Source of the DNA: Bradyrhizobium liaoningense
GTDB taxonomy: Bacteria > Pseudomonadota > Alphaproteobacteria > Rhizobiales > Xanthobacteraceae
NCBI RefSeq assembly: GCF_018130955.1
Contig: NZ_JAFCJM010000022.1
Location: 1 to 64,000 of the forward strand
DNA: 64,000 nt
Reading direction: 5' to 3'
Part shown: in pieces, positions 1-9,239 of the stretch
How positions within the stretch are numbered: the first letter of the stretch is position 1
Layout of the letters: every line of letters starts with the position of its first letter
Made by a program: the position numbers and the translations under genes
The notes under the pieces: model-generated
Database searches by the model: none
What the model was told of the DNA's origin: nothing
The model's input: the letters and a program-made list of their open reading frames with translations, nothing else

Positions 1-1
1 C

Positions 2-82
2 TCGCACGGCAGCCTGCACGCCAAACCACCGATCAGCCGCCTCGCCCTCCCGGAGAACGACCTCTTGAGATTCCACAGCTAA
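2..82 (+). CDS. C-terminal fragment of an unidentified protein (gene runs off the left edge)
   Basis: Frame 2 is open from the window edge to a TAA at 80-82 and gives 26 residues ending in LALPENDLLRFHS. Nearly all codons end in G or C, like the genuine genes nearby, so this is probably the tail of a real gene. It converges on the GGDEF/EAL gene, whose stop lies about 20 bases away. There is too little sequence to name the family. Confidence 0.45.
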   Translation, partial: SHGSLHAKPPISRLALPENDLLRFHS

Positions 83-102
83 CCCACCCTACGAAGCGGG
101 GC

Positions 103-2823
103 CTAGCCCGCCTCGCGGCGGCGGCCGTCGTGGGCCTTGCGCTGCGCGAGCCGGGCGCGGTGCAGGGCGAACAGGTCCTTGATCTGGTCGGCCGGCTTCG
201 CGGCGCTGAACAGATAGCCCTGCATCTCGTTGCAGCCGAGCGCGCGCAACAGCCGCTGCTGCTCCTCGGTCTCGACGCCTTCCGCGGTCGTCGTCATGCG
301 GCGGGCGCTTGCGAGGCCGACCACGGCCTGCACGATCGAGGACGAGCCGTCGGGGCCTGCGATGTCGTTGACGAAGCAGCGGTCGATCTTGATCTTGTCG
401 AACGGGAAGCGGTGCAGATAGCTCAGCGACGAGTAGCCGGTGCCGAAATCGTCGAGCGCGATCCGCACGCCGATCGCGCGTAGCTGATGCAGGATGGTGA
501 GCGCGGCCTCGTCGTCGCGGATCAGCACGGCCTCGGTGATCTCGAGCTCCAGCCGGCTCGCCGGCAGATTGGAAGCGGCAAGCGCGGCCATGATCTTCAG
601 CGCCAGCGTTCCACTCTTGAACTGCACGGGCGAGACGTTGACGGCAAGGCGGATGTCGTCAGGCCAGTTGGCGGCGTCCCGGCAGGCCGTGGCCAAAACC
701 CATTCGCCGATCTCGTTGATCAGTCCGGTATCCTCGGCGATCGGGATGAATTCGGCCGGCGAGACCATGCCGCGCTCCGGATGGCGCCAGCGCACCAGCG
801 CCTCGCATCCGGTGATGCTGTCGTCCTTCAAACTCAGGCACGGCTGGTAGAACACCTCTAACCCGCCATAGGCGATGGCGTGCCGGAGGTCGATCTCGAG
901 CAGCCGCCGTTCCCGCACCCTGGCATCCATCTCCGGCTCGAACACACGATAGGTGTGGCGGCCGGCGGACTTGGCCGCGTACATCGCCAGATCCGCATTC
1001 TTCAAAATCTGGTCGAGCGCTACGCCGTGCTCCGGCGCGAGCGCGATCCCGATGCTGGCGTCGGTGGTGAGCTGGTGGCCCAGGCAGTTGAGGGGCCGGC
1101 GGATGGCTTCGAAGACGCGCCCGACGAGTTCGGTGACGCGATCCGGTGAGGTGACCGCGCGCTGCACGATCGCGAATTCGTCGCCGCCGAGTCGCGCCAC
1201 GAAATCGCCTTCGCCGGCGCAACGGCTGAGGCTCGTCGCGATCGATTTCAGGAGCTCGTCGCCGACGAGATGGCCGAGGGCGTCGTTGACGCCCTTGAAC
1301 TCGTCGACATCGATGTAGTGCACGGCGAGCTGCTCGCCATCAGCGATCGTCGCCAGCTCATGCCGCAGATGCTCGTGGAACATCGCGCGGTTCGGCAGGT
1401 CGGTCAGCGCGTCGTAATGCGCCAGATGGGTGATCCGTTCCTCGATGCGCCGCCGCTCGGTGATCTCCTCATGGGTCGCCACCCAGCCGCCGTCGGCCAG
1501 CGGCTCGTTGGCGATCTGGATCGACCGGCCGTCCGAAGTGTCGATGACCATCGCATTGCGCATGTGGATGTCGCGCAGCACGCGGTCGACGTATTTGTCG
1601 ACGTCGCCGGTAAAGGTGCCTGTGGACTTCCGGTGCGCGATGATGTCGCGGAAGCTGCAGCCGGGTTTCACGACCTCGGCCGAGAGCCCGTAAATGTCCA
1701 GATAGCGCTGGTTGCAGACGATGAGCCGTTGCGAGGCGTCGAACAGCAGGAGGCCCTGGGTCATGTTGTTGACGGCGCGATCGAGCCGCTGTTTCTCCAG
1801 CGTCAGCCGTTCGCGCGATGCGCGGAACTGTTGCAGCAATTTGCGCACGACCGAGGTCAGGAGCCCCGCGATGACGAGCGCGGAGGCGGCAGCGACCGAG
1901 ATCAGGATGCCGATCTGCTCGCGCCAGTCCGCGAGCGCAGCCGCCGCGGTCGTCGTCGCGACAATCACGATCGGGAAATGAGGCAGCGCGTATGACGAGA
2001 TCAGGCGGTCTTGCCCATCGACCGGATTGATGAAGCGGCCGGCGAATCGATCGACTTCGAACATCCTCTGCTGAATGTAGGGGCCGTTCCTGTAGTTCCG
2101 TCCCATGACGTCGTCGAGATGGGGGAAGCGCGCCAGCAAGGTCCCGTCGCGGTGAAGCATCGTGATCGTGGCGCCTTCGCCGAGTGCGACGGAGGAGAAG
2201 AACTTCTCGAAATTGGCGGGTTCGATGCCGCGTCCGACCACGCCGAGAAATTCGCCGCTCGGCCCCCGGATCCTGCGAAGGATCAGGATCGTCCAGGCGC
2301 CGGAGATGCGGCTGTGCACCGGTTGGACCAGTACGTCGGGCGCGTGCGGATCATACTTGAAGGTCTTGAAATAGGCGCGATCGGTCACGTTCACCTTCGC
2401 CGCGGGCCACGCCGTCGACGAATTGATCAGATAGCCGTCGGCGTCGATGACGTTGACGCTGCCCAGATAGGGCAGCGCCTCGATCTTCGAGCGCAGCATC
2501 AAATGGATGTCCTGCCCGGAGAGCCGCTTGCGAAAATCGTCTGCACTCGCAACCCCGGTTGTGCGCACGTAGTCTGTGAAGTCCTTCTGGATGACCGCGA
2601 AATCCTGGAGCTGCTGATCGAAATGATGGGCGAGCAGCAGTGCGGTGTTTTCCAGCTCGCGTGCGCTGTTGCGCAATGCGCGCTCGCGGAAGTTCTGCGC
2701 CATCAGCGTCGCGCCGATTGCGATCGCGGCAATCAGCAGCGCGCCGCCCACGACCAGCCAGCGGATCGGTCCGCTGCGGATCAGGGGCGTTCGATCGAGG
2801 AGGCGGCTGCCGTATCTCGTCAT
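103..2823 (-). CDS. Membrane sensor with Cache, PAS, GGDEF and EAL domains (cyclic-di-GMP turnover)
   Basis: About 906 residues from the ATG at 2823; a TTG-initiated form from 2874 is also open, but MTRYGS is the more natural start. A transmembrane segment near residues 22-42 is followed by a long periplasmic region resembling a double Cache sensor, a second membrane segment near 300-325, and a PAS domain. The GGDEF domain has an intact GGDEF motif (near residue 546), and the EAL domain has an intact EAL (near 674) and a DDFGTGYSSL loop. Both synthesis and hydrolysis of c-di-GMP are therefore possible on motif grounds; many such tandem proteins have one dominant activity. The extracellular ligand is unknown. 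The protein sits in the inner membrane. Confidence 0.9.
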   Translation of the reverse strand: MTRYGSRLLDRTPLIRSGPIRWLVVGGALLIAAIAIGATLMAQNFRERALRNSARELENTALLLAHHFDQQLQDFAVIQKDFTDYVRTTGVASADDFRKRLSGQDIHLMLRSKIEALPYLGSVNVIDADGYLINSSTAWPAAKVNVTDRAYFKTFKYDPHAPDVLVQPVHSRISGAWTILILRRIRGPSGEFLGVVGRGIEPANFEKFFSSVALGEGATITMLHRDGTLLARFPHLDDVMGRNYRNGPYIQQRMFEVDRFAGRFINPVDGQDRLISSYALPHFPIVIVATTTAAAALADWREQIGILISVAAASALVIAGLLTSVVRKLLQQFRASRERLTLEKQRLDRAVNNMTQGLLLFDASQRLIVCNQRYLDIYGLSAEVVKPGCSFRDIIAHRKSTGTFTGDVDKYVDRVLRDIHMRNAMVIDTSDGRSIQIANEPLADGGWVATHEEITERRRIEERITHLAHYDALTDLPNRAMFHEHLRHELATIADGEQLAVHYIDVDEFKGVNDALGHLVGDELLKSIATSLSRCAGEGDFVARLGGDEFAIVQRAVTSPDRVTELVGRVFEAIRRPLNCLGHQLTTDASIGIALAPEHGVALDQILKNADLAMYAAKSAGRHTYRVFEPEMDARVRERRLLEIDLRHAIAYGGLEVFYQPCLSLKDDSITGCEALVRWRHPERGMVSPAEFIPIAEDTGLINEIGEWVLATACRDAANWPDDIRLAVNVSPVQFKSGTLALKIMAALAASNLPASRLELEITEAVLIRDDEAALTILHQLRAIGVRIALDDFGTGYSSLSYLHRFPFDKIKIDRCFVNDIAGPDGSSSIVQAVVGLASARRMTTTAEGVETEEQQRLLRALGCNEMQGYLFSAAKPADQIKDLFALHRARLAQRKAHDGRRREAG

Positions 2824-3048
2824 CCCAGGAATCACTGTCGTGCACACGCCAGGATCAATTCTTGAGCCCGGCACATCCGCACGTTTACGGGGTCGGTATG
2901 GAGGTGGGGTTAGGAATTGCGGTTAACGCGCGATGAATGGCAACGCGCGAATGCAAGCGATGCGCGCTGTGCGCACCGAGCAGGAATTGCCGAAGGGGTT
3001 GCGCGGTGCCGGTCAGTTCTTGCCGGTCGATGCGACGTCAACCAGGTC

Positions 3049-3056
3049 TTAACCAT
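3049..3056 (+). promoter_or_regulatory. CtrA-like half-site upstream of the Flp pilin
   Basis: The octamer TTAACCAT lies about 30 bases upstream of the sigma-54 -24 element of the pilin gene. It resembles the half-site bound by the alphaproteobacterial cell-cycle regulator CtrA. Binding is an inference; an 8-mer alone is weak evidence. Confidence 0.35.
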
Positions 3057-3086
3057 CTAACTCGCTGGAGCCGCTCAACGCTACAT

Positions 3087-3102
3087 TGGCACGGCATTTG
3101 CG
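3087..3102 (+). promoter_or_regulatory. Sigma-54 (RpoN) -24/-12 promoter of the Flp pilin gene
   Basis: TGGCAC, five bases, TTGC: the GG (3088-3089) and GC (3100-3101) dinucleotides are exactly ten bases apart, as RpoN promoters require. Transcription would start near 3113, giving a short leader with the ribosome-binding site and GTG start at 3137. The activator that would drive it is not in this window. Confidence 0.75.
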
Positions 3103-3136
3103 AATGATCCTCGCATCACGCAGAGAGGATCGAACT

Positions 3137-3301
3137 GTGAAAAACACTTTGAAGAACTTTTGGGCCGACGAATCCGGTGCGACTGCGATCGAGTACGGCC
3201 TGATCGCGGCCGGCATCGCGCTTGCCATCATCACCGTCGTCAACGGCTTGGGCTCCAAGCTCAATACCAAGTTCGGATCGATCAGCTCGTCGCTGAAGTG
3301 A
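3137..3301 (+). CDS. Flp/Fap family type IVb pilin
   Basis: 54 residues from a GTG start chosen because AGAGG lies about ten bases upstream and because homologues start with this short leader. The leader ends ADESG and the mature part begins ATAIEYGLIA: Glu5-Tyr6 after a prepilin peptidase glycine, the hallmark of Flp pilins, followed by one hydrophobic helix. The protein is assembled outside the cell by a tight-adherence (Tad/Cpa) system, whose genes are not here. A sigma-54 promoter lies immediately upstream. Its stop is 8 bases from the moaC stop, so the two genes converge. Confidence 0.9.
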   Translation: MKNTLKNFWADESGATAIEYGLIAAGIALAIITVVNGLGSKLNTKFGSISSSLK

Positions 3302-3309
3302 CGGCGCGC

Positions 3310-3807
3310 TCAGGCCAGATAGTGGCCGGATTTGCCGCCCTTCTTCTCGACGAGGTGGATGCCCTCGATGCGCACGCCGCGCTCGACTGCCTTGATCATG
3401 TCGTAGACGGTGAGGCAAGCGACCGACACCGCCGTCAGCGCCTCCATCTCGACGCCGGTGGAGCCGGTGACCTTCACGCTCGCGCGCACGAGGCAGCCCG
3501 GCAGCTTTTCGTCGGGCTCGATGTCGAGGGTTACCTTCGACAGCGCGAGCGGATGGCAGAGCGGAATCAGTTCCGAGGTGCGCTTGGCTGCCATGATGCC
3601 GGCGATGCGGGCGGTGCCGAGCACGTCGCCTTTCTTGGCATTGCCCGACAGGATGAGCGCGAGCGTCGCCTTGCTCATGATCACGCGTCCCTCGGCGACC
3701 GCAAGGCGCTCGGTGGCCGGTTTGTCCGACACGTCCACCATCCGCGCCTCGCCGGAGGCGCCGATATGGGTGAGGGCAGGGCGCGTCTTCGACAGCTTCC
3801 GCGCCAT
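3310..3807 (-). CDS. moaC: Cyclic pyranopterin monophosphate synthase MoaC
   Basis: 165 residues, the normal length. It converts the 3',8-cyclo-GTP product of MoaA to cyclic pyranopterin monophosphate in molybdenum cofactor synthesis. The signature IPLCHPLAL (residues 81-89), GVEMEALTAV (118-127) and YDMIKAVE (135-142, with the catalytic lysine) are all present. It is the last gene of a minus-strand run ppiD-trpD-trpC-moaC and starts 2 bases after trpC, which suggests co-transcription. In several Rhizobiales moaC is followed by moeA and lexA; here a convergent Flp pilin gene follows instead. Confidence 0.97.
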   Translation of the reverse strand: MARKLSKTRPALTHIGASGEARMVDVSDKPATERLAVAEGRVIMSKATLALILSGNAKKGDVLGTARIAGIMAAKRTSELIPLCHPLALSKVTLDIEPDEKLPGCLVRASVKVTGSTGVEMEALTAVSVACLTVYDMIKAVERGVRIEGIHLVEKKGGKSGHYLA

Positions 3808-3809
3808 TG

Positions 3810-4631
3810 TCAGCGCGTGCCCGTGGCGCGGGGCGCGGCCTCGCGCGCGAGCAGGGTCCGCGTCGCGGCGGTGACGTCGGCCTGCCGCATCAGGCTCTCG
3901 CCGACCAGGAAGGTCGACATGCCGACGCGTTCGAGCCGGGCGAGGTCCGCGGGCGTGAAGATGCCGCTCTCGCCGACCATCAGACGCTCGCGCGGGATCA
4001 GCGGCGCCAGTGCCTCGCTGGTCGCGAGCGTGGTCTCGAAGGTGTGCAGGTTTCGGTTGTTGACGCCGATCATCGGCGACCGCAGCTTCAGCGCGCGATC
4101 GAGCTCGGCGCGGTCGTGGATCTCGATCAGCACGTCCATGCCGTAGCCGAGCGCTGCGTCTTCCAGATCCCTGGCGGTGGCGTCGTCGAGCGCCGCCATG
4201 ATGATCAGGATGCAGTCGGCGCCGTGTGCGCGCGCTTCGGCCACCTGATAGGTGTCGAACAGAAAGTCCTTGCGCAGCACCGGCAGGGCGGTCGCCGCGC
4301 GCGCGGCCACCATGAAATCGAGGTGCCCCTGGAACGACGGCGTGTCCGTCAGCACCGACAGGCAGGCCGCGCCGCCGGCTTCATAGGCCTTCGCGAGCAG
4401 CGGCGGATCGAAATCGGCGCGGATCAATCCCTTGGAGGGCGAGGCCTTCTTGATCTCCGCGATCAGCGCGTAGTCGCCACCTGCAAGCTTGCTGCGGATG
4501 GCGCGCAGGAAGCCGCGCGGTGCGGGTGCCGTCCTGGCGCGGGCATCCACCTCTGAGAGCGGATGCGCACGCTTGGCGGCCGCGATCTCCTCGCGCTTGT
4601 AGGCCTCGATCTTGGTCAGGATGTCCGACAT
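3810..4631 (-). CDS. trpC: Indole-3-glycerol phosphate synthase
   Basis: 273 residues. A TIM-barrel enzyme that closes the indole ring of CdRP in tryptophan synthesis. The active-site EIKKASPSKG (59-68), LRKDFLFD with a catalytic lysine, GVNNRNL and VGESGI motifs are in order. It is monofunctional, with no fused TrpF domain. It lies 7 bases after trpD and 2 bases before moaC, in one tight operon. The C-terminus is slightly extended and Ala/Arg-rich. Confidence 0.97.
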   Translation of the reverse strand: MSDILTKIEAYKREEIAAAKRAHPLSEVDARARTAPAPRGFLRAIRSKLAGGDYALIAEIKKASPSKGLIRADFDPPLLAKAYEAGGAACLSVLTDTPSFQGHLDFMVAARAATALPVLRKDFLFDTYQVAEARAHGADCILIIMAALDDATARDLEDAALGYGMDVLIEIHDRAELDRALKLRSPMIGVNNRNLHTFETTLATSEALAPLIPRERLMVGESGIFTPADLARLERVGMSTFLVGESLMRQADVTAATRTLLAREAAPRATGTR

Positions 4632-4638
4632 GGAGGGC

Positions 4639-5652
4639 TCAGCTATTGGAGACGGCGATCAGGTGCTTGAGCCGCGCGGTGGCCGCGCCGCTGTCGAGCG
4701 ATTTTGCGCCGATCGCAACGCCTTCCTTCAGATCCTTGGCGCGGCCGGCCACGACGAGGGCCGCCGCCGCGTTGATCAACGCGACGTCGCGATACGGGCT
4801 CGGCCGTCCGTCGAGCACGCTTTGCAGCGCGATCGCATTGGCCTCGGCGTCGCCGCCCTTGAGCGCGGCGGTCTCACAAAGGGGCAAGCCGGCATCCGCA
4901 GGGCTGATCTCAAAACTCTTGATCTCGCCGTTCTGGAGCGAGCTCACAAAGGTCGGGCCGGTCAGCGTGATCTCGTCGAGCCCGTCGGAGCCGTGCACGA
5001 CCCAGACGGCGTCAGAGCCGAGGTTCTTCAGCACCTGCGCCAGCGGCTGAACCCATTGCCGCGAGAACACGCCGACCATCTGGCGCTTGACGCCGGCCGG
5101 ATTGGAGAGTGGGCCGAGCAGGTTGAAGATGGTGCGGGTGGCGAGCTCGACACGGGTCGGGCCGACGTTTTTCATCGCGGGGTGATGCGCCGGCGCAAAC
5201 ATGAAGCCGATGCCGCACTCCTGCACACAGCGGCCGACCTGCTCGGGCCTGAGGTCGATCTTGACCCCGAGCGAGGCCAGAACGTCTGCGGCACCCGAGC
5301 GCGACGACAGCGCGCGGTTGCCGTGCTTGGCGACCGGGATGCCTGCGCCCGCCACGATGAAGGAGGCGCAGGTCGAGACGTTGACCGAACCGGAGCCGTC
5401 ACCGCCCGTGCCGACGATGTCGACGGCCTCGGGCGGCGCGGTGACGCGCAGCATCTTGGAGCGCATCGCCGACACCGCGCCGGTGATCTCGTCCACGGTC
5501 TCGCCGCGCACGCGCAGCGCCATCAAAAGCCCGCCCATCTGCGAGGGTGTGGCCTCGCCGGACATCATCGCGTCGAAGGCCGATGCGGCTTCGTCACGCG
5601 ACAGGCTGGCGCCGGTCGCGACTTTTCCAATGATCGATTTCAGGTCGTCCAT
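4639..5652 (-). CDS. trpD: Anthranilate phosphoribosyltransferase
   Basis: 337 residues. It transfers phosphoribose from PRPP to anthranilate in tryptophan synthesis. The PRPP loop GTGGDGSGSVNVST (81-94), KHGNRALSSRSGAADVL (109-125) and the downstream NLLGPLSNP motif are present. It is a stand-alone TrpD with no fused glutamine amidotransferase. It sits 17 bases after ppiD and is followed 7 bases later by trpC. trpE/trpG are not in the window. Confidence 0.97.
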   Translation of the reverse strand: MDDLKSIIGKVATGASLSRDEAASAFDAMMSGEATPSQMGGLLMALRVRGETVDEITGAVSAMRSKMLRVTAPPEAVDIVGTGGDGSGSVNVSTCASFIVAGAGIPVAKHGNRALSSRSGAADVLASLGVKIDLRPEQVGRCVQECGIGFMFAPAHHPAMKNVGPTRVELATRTIFNLLGPLSNPAGVKRQMVGVFSRQWVQPLAQVLKNLGSDAVWVVHGSDGLDEITLTGPTFVSSLQNGEIKSFEISPADAGLPLCETAALKGGDAEANAIALQSVLDGRPSPYRDVALINAAAALVVAGRAKDLKEGVAIGAKSLDSGAATARLKHLIAVSNS

Positions 5653-5669
5653 CGCGTGCTTTCAACTGC

Positions 5670-7574
5670 CTACTGGTTGTTCGCGCCTGTCACTTGCAGG
5701 AAGGCGGCCTGATTGATCGTGGTCCCGATATCGTTCTGGATCTTGGTGACGTAGGCCGCGACCTGCTCGTCGGTGAGTGCACGGTCGAGGCTGTCCTTCA
5801 ACTTCTTGATCGGGTCGGAGGCGAGGTCGACCTGGGGGTCGATGATCTCGGTTACGCGGAAGACGAAGACGTCGCCGCCGCCGGTGGCCGCGGTCTGGCC
5901 GACGCCGTCCTTGGCGGTGCGGAAGGCGGCATTCACCAGGCTGGCAGGCACGCCGGCCGGCGAGTCGTCGCGCTTGAAGCCGGTGGCGGTCTCGACCTTG
6001 AGGCCGGCGCTTGCGGCTTCGTCGGCGAGCTTGCCGCCCTGGCCGAGCTTCTGGACCATCTCGGTCGCCTTGGCCTTGAGCTTGGTCGCAAGCTGGTCCT
6101 GGCGCCAGCGCGCCTCGACCTGGTCACGGACCTCGTCGAGGCTGCGCTCGCGCGAGGGCGTGATGGCGAGCACGTCGTACCAGACATAGCCGCCGCGGAA
6201 CGAGATCGGGTCGTTGTCGACGCCGACGTCGCTGTTGAACGCCTGCGAGACCACATCTAACCCCTGCGGGATGTTGGTCAGCGGTTGGCCGTTCGGCGCG
6301 CGGCCGGAGCGGTCCACGGCATCGACGGTCACGGCGGTGAGGCCAAGCTTCTGGGCAGCATCGACGACGCTGGATCCGCCGCCGCGCTCGTCCTCCATCT
6401 TGTCGCGCAATTCCGAAACCTTTGCGCGGGCGCGCTCGGTGGCGAGTTCGCGCTTGATGTCGGCTGCGACGGTGGTGAAGTTCGGCTCGACGGCCGGCTC
6501 GATCTTGTCGACCTTGACGAGGGCTACACCGAAGCGGCCCTGCACGGGCTGGCTGATCTCGCCAGCGGGCAGGGCGAAGGCGGCGTCGCCGACCGCGGGG
6601 TCGAGGATTGCGGACTTCGTCACCAGCCCAAGATCGGCATCGCCGGCGTTGAGCCCGCGTTCCTTGGCGAGATCTTCAAACGACAGGCCGCCGGTCAGGC
6701 GGGTGCGCGCGGCCTGCGCCTCCTCGACGGTCGGAAACACGATCTGATGCACCTGCCGCTTTTCCGGCGTGCCCATCCGGTCCTTGCGCTGGTCGAACAG
6801 CTTCCTGGCGTCGTCCTCGGAGACCTCGGTCCACTTGCCGATCTCTTCCGGCGAGACCACGACGAACGAGATCTTGCGGTACTCGGGCGCACGGAACTGG
6901 ACCTTGTGATCCTCGAAATAAGCGGCGAGGGCCTCCGGCGAGGGCGGATCGATGGTGCCGGCCTGCGCGGCGTCGAGCCTGACGAATTCGATCGCGCGCT
7001 GCTCGTTCTGGTAACGGGTGAGCGCGTCAATCAGGGCCTTGGACGGCTCGAGGCCGGCGCCGATCGTGCCGGTGATCTGCCGCCGCAGCGACACCTTGCG
7101 CTGTTCGGCGATGTAGCGCTGCTCGGTATAGCCAAAGTTGCGGATCACGGCCTGGAAGCGCTGCGGGTCGAAGCTGCCGCTGACACCCTTGAAGTTGGGG
7201 TCGTTCATGATGAGGCGGCGGATCTCGTCGTCGGACTGGCCGAGCCCGAGCCGGCGAGCCTCTTCGTCGAGCGCGGCTTCGGCGATGGTCTGCTGCAACA
7301 CCTGGCGGTCGAACCCGAAGGCACGCGCCTGGTCCTGGCTCAGCGGGCGGCCGATCTGGCGGCCGATCTGCTGCAGGCGGTCGGTATAGATCTGGCGGAA
7401 TTCGTTCAGCGAAATTTCGGTGCCGCCGACCTTGGCGACGGTCGACTGCCCAAAGCCGCGGAAGATGTCGGCGATGCCCCAAATGCCGAAACTGATGATC
7501 AACACGCCCATCACCACGGCCATAATGGTCTTGCCGAGCCAGTTTGATGAGGCCTTGCGCATTCCTCGAAGCAT
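5670..7574 (-). CDS. PpiD/SurA-type periplasmic peptidyl-prolyl isomerase, membrane anchored
   Basis: 634 residues from the ATG at 7574 (a TTG three codons upstream is also in frame). An N-terminal membrane anchor near residues 15-37 is followed by a SurA-N-like chaperone region and a parvulin domain around residues 265-375 (EKRQVHQIVFP, GGLSFEDLA, FALPAGEIS, GRFGVALVKV). This is the architecture of PpiD, a fold helper at the periplasmic face of the Sec translocon. It heads the trpD-trpC-moaC run and is divergent from tpiA across about 213 bases. The placement before trpD is a known Rhizobiales arrangement; no functional link to tryptophan synthesis is evident. Confidence 0.9.
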   Translation of the reverse strand: MLRGMRKASSNWLGKTIMAVVMGVLIISFGIWGIADIFRGFGQSTVAKVGGTEISLNEFRQIYTDRLQQIGRQIGRPLSQDQARAFGFDRQVLQQTIAEAALDEEARRLGLGQSDDEIRRLIMNDPNFKGVSGSFDPQRFQAVIRNFGYTEQRYIAEQRKVSLRRQITGTIGAGLEPSKALIDALTRYQNEQRAIEFVRLDAAQAGTIDPPSPEALAAYFEDHKVQFRAPEYRKISFVVVSPEEIGKWTEVSEDDARKLFDQRKDRMGTPEKRQVHQIVFPTVEEAQAARTRLTGGLSFEDLAKERGLNAGDADLGLVTKSAILDPAVGDAAFALPAGEISQPVQGRFGVALVKVDKIEPAVEPNFTTVAADIKRELATERARAKVSELRDKMEDERGGGSSVVDAAQKLGLTAVTVDAVDRSGRAPNGQPLTNIPQGLDVVSQAFNSDVGVDNDPISFRGGYVWYDVLAITPSRERSLDEVRDQVEARWRQDQLATKLKAKATEMVQKLGQGGKLADEAASAGLKVETATGFKRDDSPAGVPASLVNAAFRTAKDGVGQTAATGGGDVFVFRVTEIIDPQVDLASDPIKKLKDSLDRALTDEQVAAYVTKIQNDIGTTINQAAFLQVTGANNQ

Positions 7575-7787
7575 TGGGTCCAACTTGTTTGGCAGGAAAG
7601 GGAACCGGGCGCGCCTTAAAGCAGATTCCGCAAAAGCGCATCACCGAATTGATCTGGCATCATAAAGTGGCGGCTTTCCCCCCGCAACCTGTGGCTCCCT
7701 TAAGGTGTGTTAAGGGCGTTTCCGTCTCTAGAACTGCGGCGTCCGCTCTGCTAGCGCATGGGCGAGCCCATTTCGCTGGATTTTGAC

Positions 7788-8543
7788 ATGACCGACGCCA
7801 TCCGCCCCCTGATCGCCGGCAATTGGAAGATGAATGGCCTGAAGGCCGCCGCTGCCGAATTCGACGCCATGCTTAGTGGCGCGGCAGATGTGGCCGCCAA
7901 GGCCGACCTGCTGGTGTGCCCGCCGGCTACGCTGATTGCCGCCTTCGCCGAGAAGGCGCGCGGCAAGAAGGTCGCCGTCGGCGCGCAGGATTGTCATCCC
8001 AAGGTATCAGGCGCCCATACCGGCGACATCGCCGCGGAAATGCTTGTCGATGCGGGGGCGAGCGCCATCATCGTCGGCCATTCCGAGCGCCGCGCCGATC
8101 ATGGGGAGAGCGACCTCCTGGTGCGGCAAAAGGCCGAAGCCGCCTGGCGCGCCAGGGTGACGGCTATCGTTTGTGTCGGGGAGACGCAAGCTGAGCGCGA
8201 TGCCGGCAAGACCCTGGATATCCTTCGCGGCCAGCTTCAGGGGTCGCTGCCTGACGGCTCCCGCGCCGCCAATCTGACGGTGGCCTATGAGCCGGTCTGG
8301 GCGATCGGCACCGGGCTCACCCCGACGGCCAAGGATGTCGAGCAAATTCATGGGTTTATCCGCGAACTGCTGATCTCCCGCTTCAGCGCCGAGGGGGCTA
8401 AGATGCGCATCCTCTATGGCGGCTCGGTCAAACCCTCGAATGCGGCCGAGTTGATGGCGGTGGCTAACGTCAACGGTGCGCTGGTCGGCGGCGCCAGCCT
8501 GAAGGCGGCTGATTTCCTTGCGATCGCCAAAGGCTGCCCCTAG
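7788..8543 (+). CDS. tpiA: Triosephosphate isomerase
   Basis: 251 residues from the ATG at 7788, preferred over the ATG at 7758 because the family begins close to the GNWKMNG motif (11-17, catalytic Lys14). IIVGHSERR (catalytic His), AYEPVWAIGTG (catalytic Glu) and YGGSVKPSNA (phosphate loop) are intact. It interconverts dihydroxyacetone phosphate and glyceraldehyde-3-phosphate in the cytosol. It is followed by secG and pyrG on the same strand, a common alphaproteobacterial order. Confidence 0.97.
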   Translation: MTDAIRPLIAGNWKMNGLKAAAAEFDAMLSGAADVAAKADLLVCPPATLIAAFAEKARGKKVAVGAQDCHPKVSGAHTGDIAAEMLVDAGASAIIVGHSERRADHGESDLLVRQKAEAAWRARVTAIVCVGETQAERDAGKTLDILRGQLQGSLPDGSRAANLTVAYEPVWAIGTGLTPTAKDVEQIHGFIRELLISRFSAEGAKMRILYGGSVKPSNAAELMAVANVNGALVGGASLKAADFLAIAKGCP

Positions 8544-8672
8544 CTAACCGCAAGCGGCGATCGGGGGTGGCATTGCCGGTCCCGATCGTGTAACACCGCG
8601 CAACTTCAGGAAAACCCGCAAAGCGCGCTGGCAGCCGGTATCGGCGCTGACGGCTTGTGACGGAAGGATACC

Positions 8673-9062
8673 ATGCAGACTGTCGTTATCGTCATCCATC
8701 TCATGATCGTCGCCGTCATGATCGGCGCGGTGCTGCTGCAGAAGTCGGAAGGCGGCGGCCTCGGCATGGGTGGCGGCGCGGGCTTCATGTCGAGCCGCGG
8801 CACGGCAAACCTGCTCAGCCGGACGACGGCGATCCTGGCCGCGGGTTTCTTCCTCACCAGCCTGTTCCTGACCTGGTATGCGGGCTACGACCGCAAGCCG
8901 GCGTCGATCATCGGCCAGCCCGCGTCGCAGACGCAGCCGGCAGGCGGCGCGGTGCCGGTGGCGCCGCCGACCTCGGGCGGCGTGCTCGACACGCTCAAGA
9001 AGGCCGACGAGCAGCAGCAGAATCAGGCTCCCGCGGCTCCGCAGGCGCCGAAGTCGCAATAG
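8673..9062 (+). CDS. secG: Preprotein translocase subunit SecG
   Basis: 129 residues. Two hydrophobic segments (about 3-22 and 50-70) flank the conserved GGGLGMGGGAGFMSSRGTAN stretch, which is diagnostic of SecG. The C-terminal tail is Pro/Gln/Ala-rich and low complexity, as in related species. SecG joins SecYE in the inner-membrane translocon and assists SecA cycling. It lies about 130 bases after tpiA and 177 bases before pyrG. Confidence 0.95.
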   Translation: MQTVVIVIHLMIVAVMIGAVLLQKSEGGGLGMGGGAGFMSSRGTANLLSRTTAILAAGFFLTSLFLTWYAGYDRKPASIIGQPASQTQPAGGAVPVAPPTSGGVLDTLKKADEQQQNQAPAAPQAPKSQ

Positions 9063-9239
9063 CGGCGCAATAAAGCAGGGGGGCCATGCAGGACGGTGCC
9101 TACCGCCCCGCATCAACAATCCCCATCAAGGCTCTGGCAACACACTCAGTTTTGGCTCACCCACAGGCCCGCAAAATGTTTGGGGCGGAACACGAATCGC
9201 TTTGGCGAATCGAGTTCGGGGGATTAAAGGTTAAGTCCC

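Noticed and set aside
7700..7713. TTAAGGTGTGTTAA in the ppiD-tpiA divergent region, considered as a CtrA box
   Set aside because: Spacing between the TTAA halves is six, not seven.
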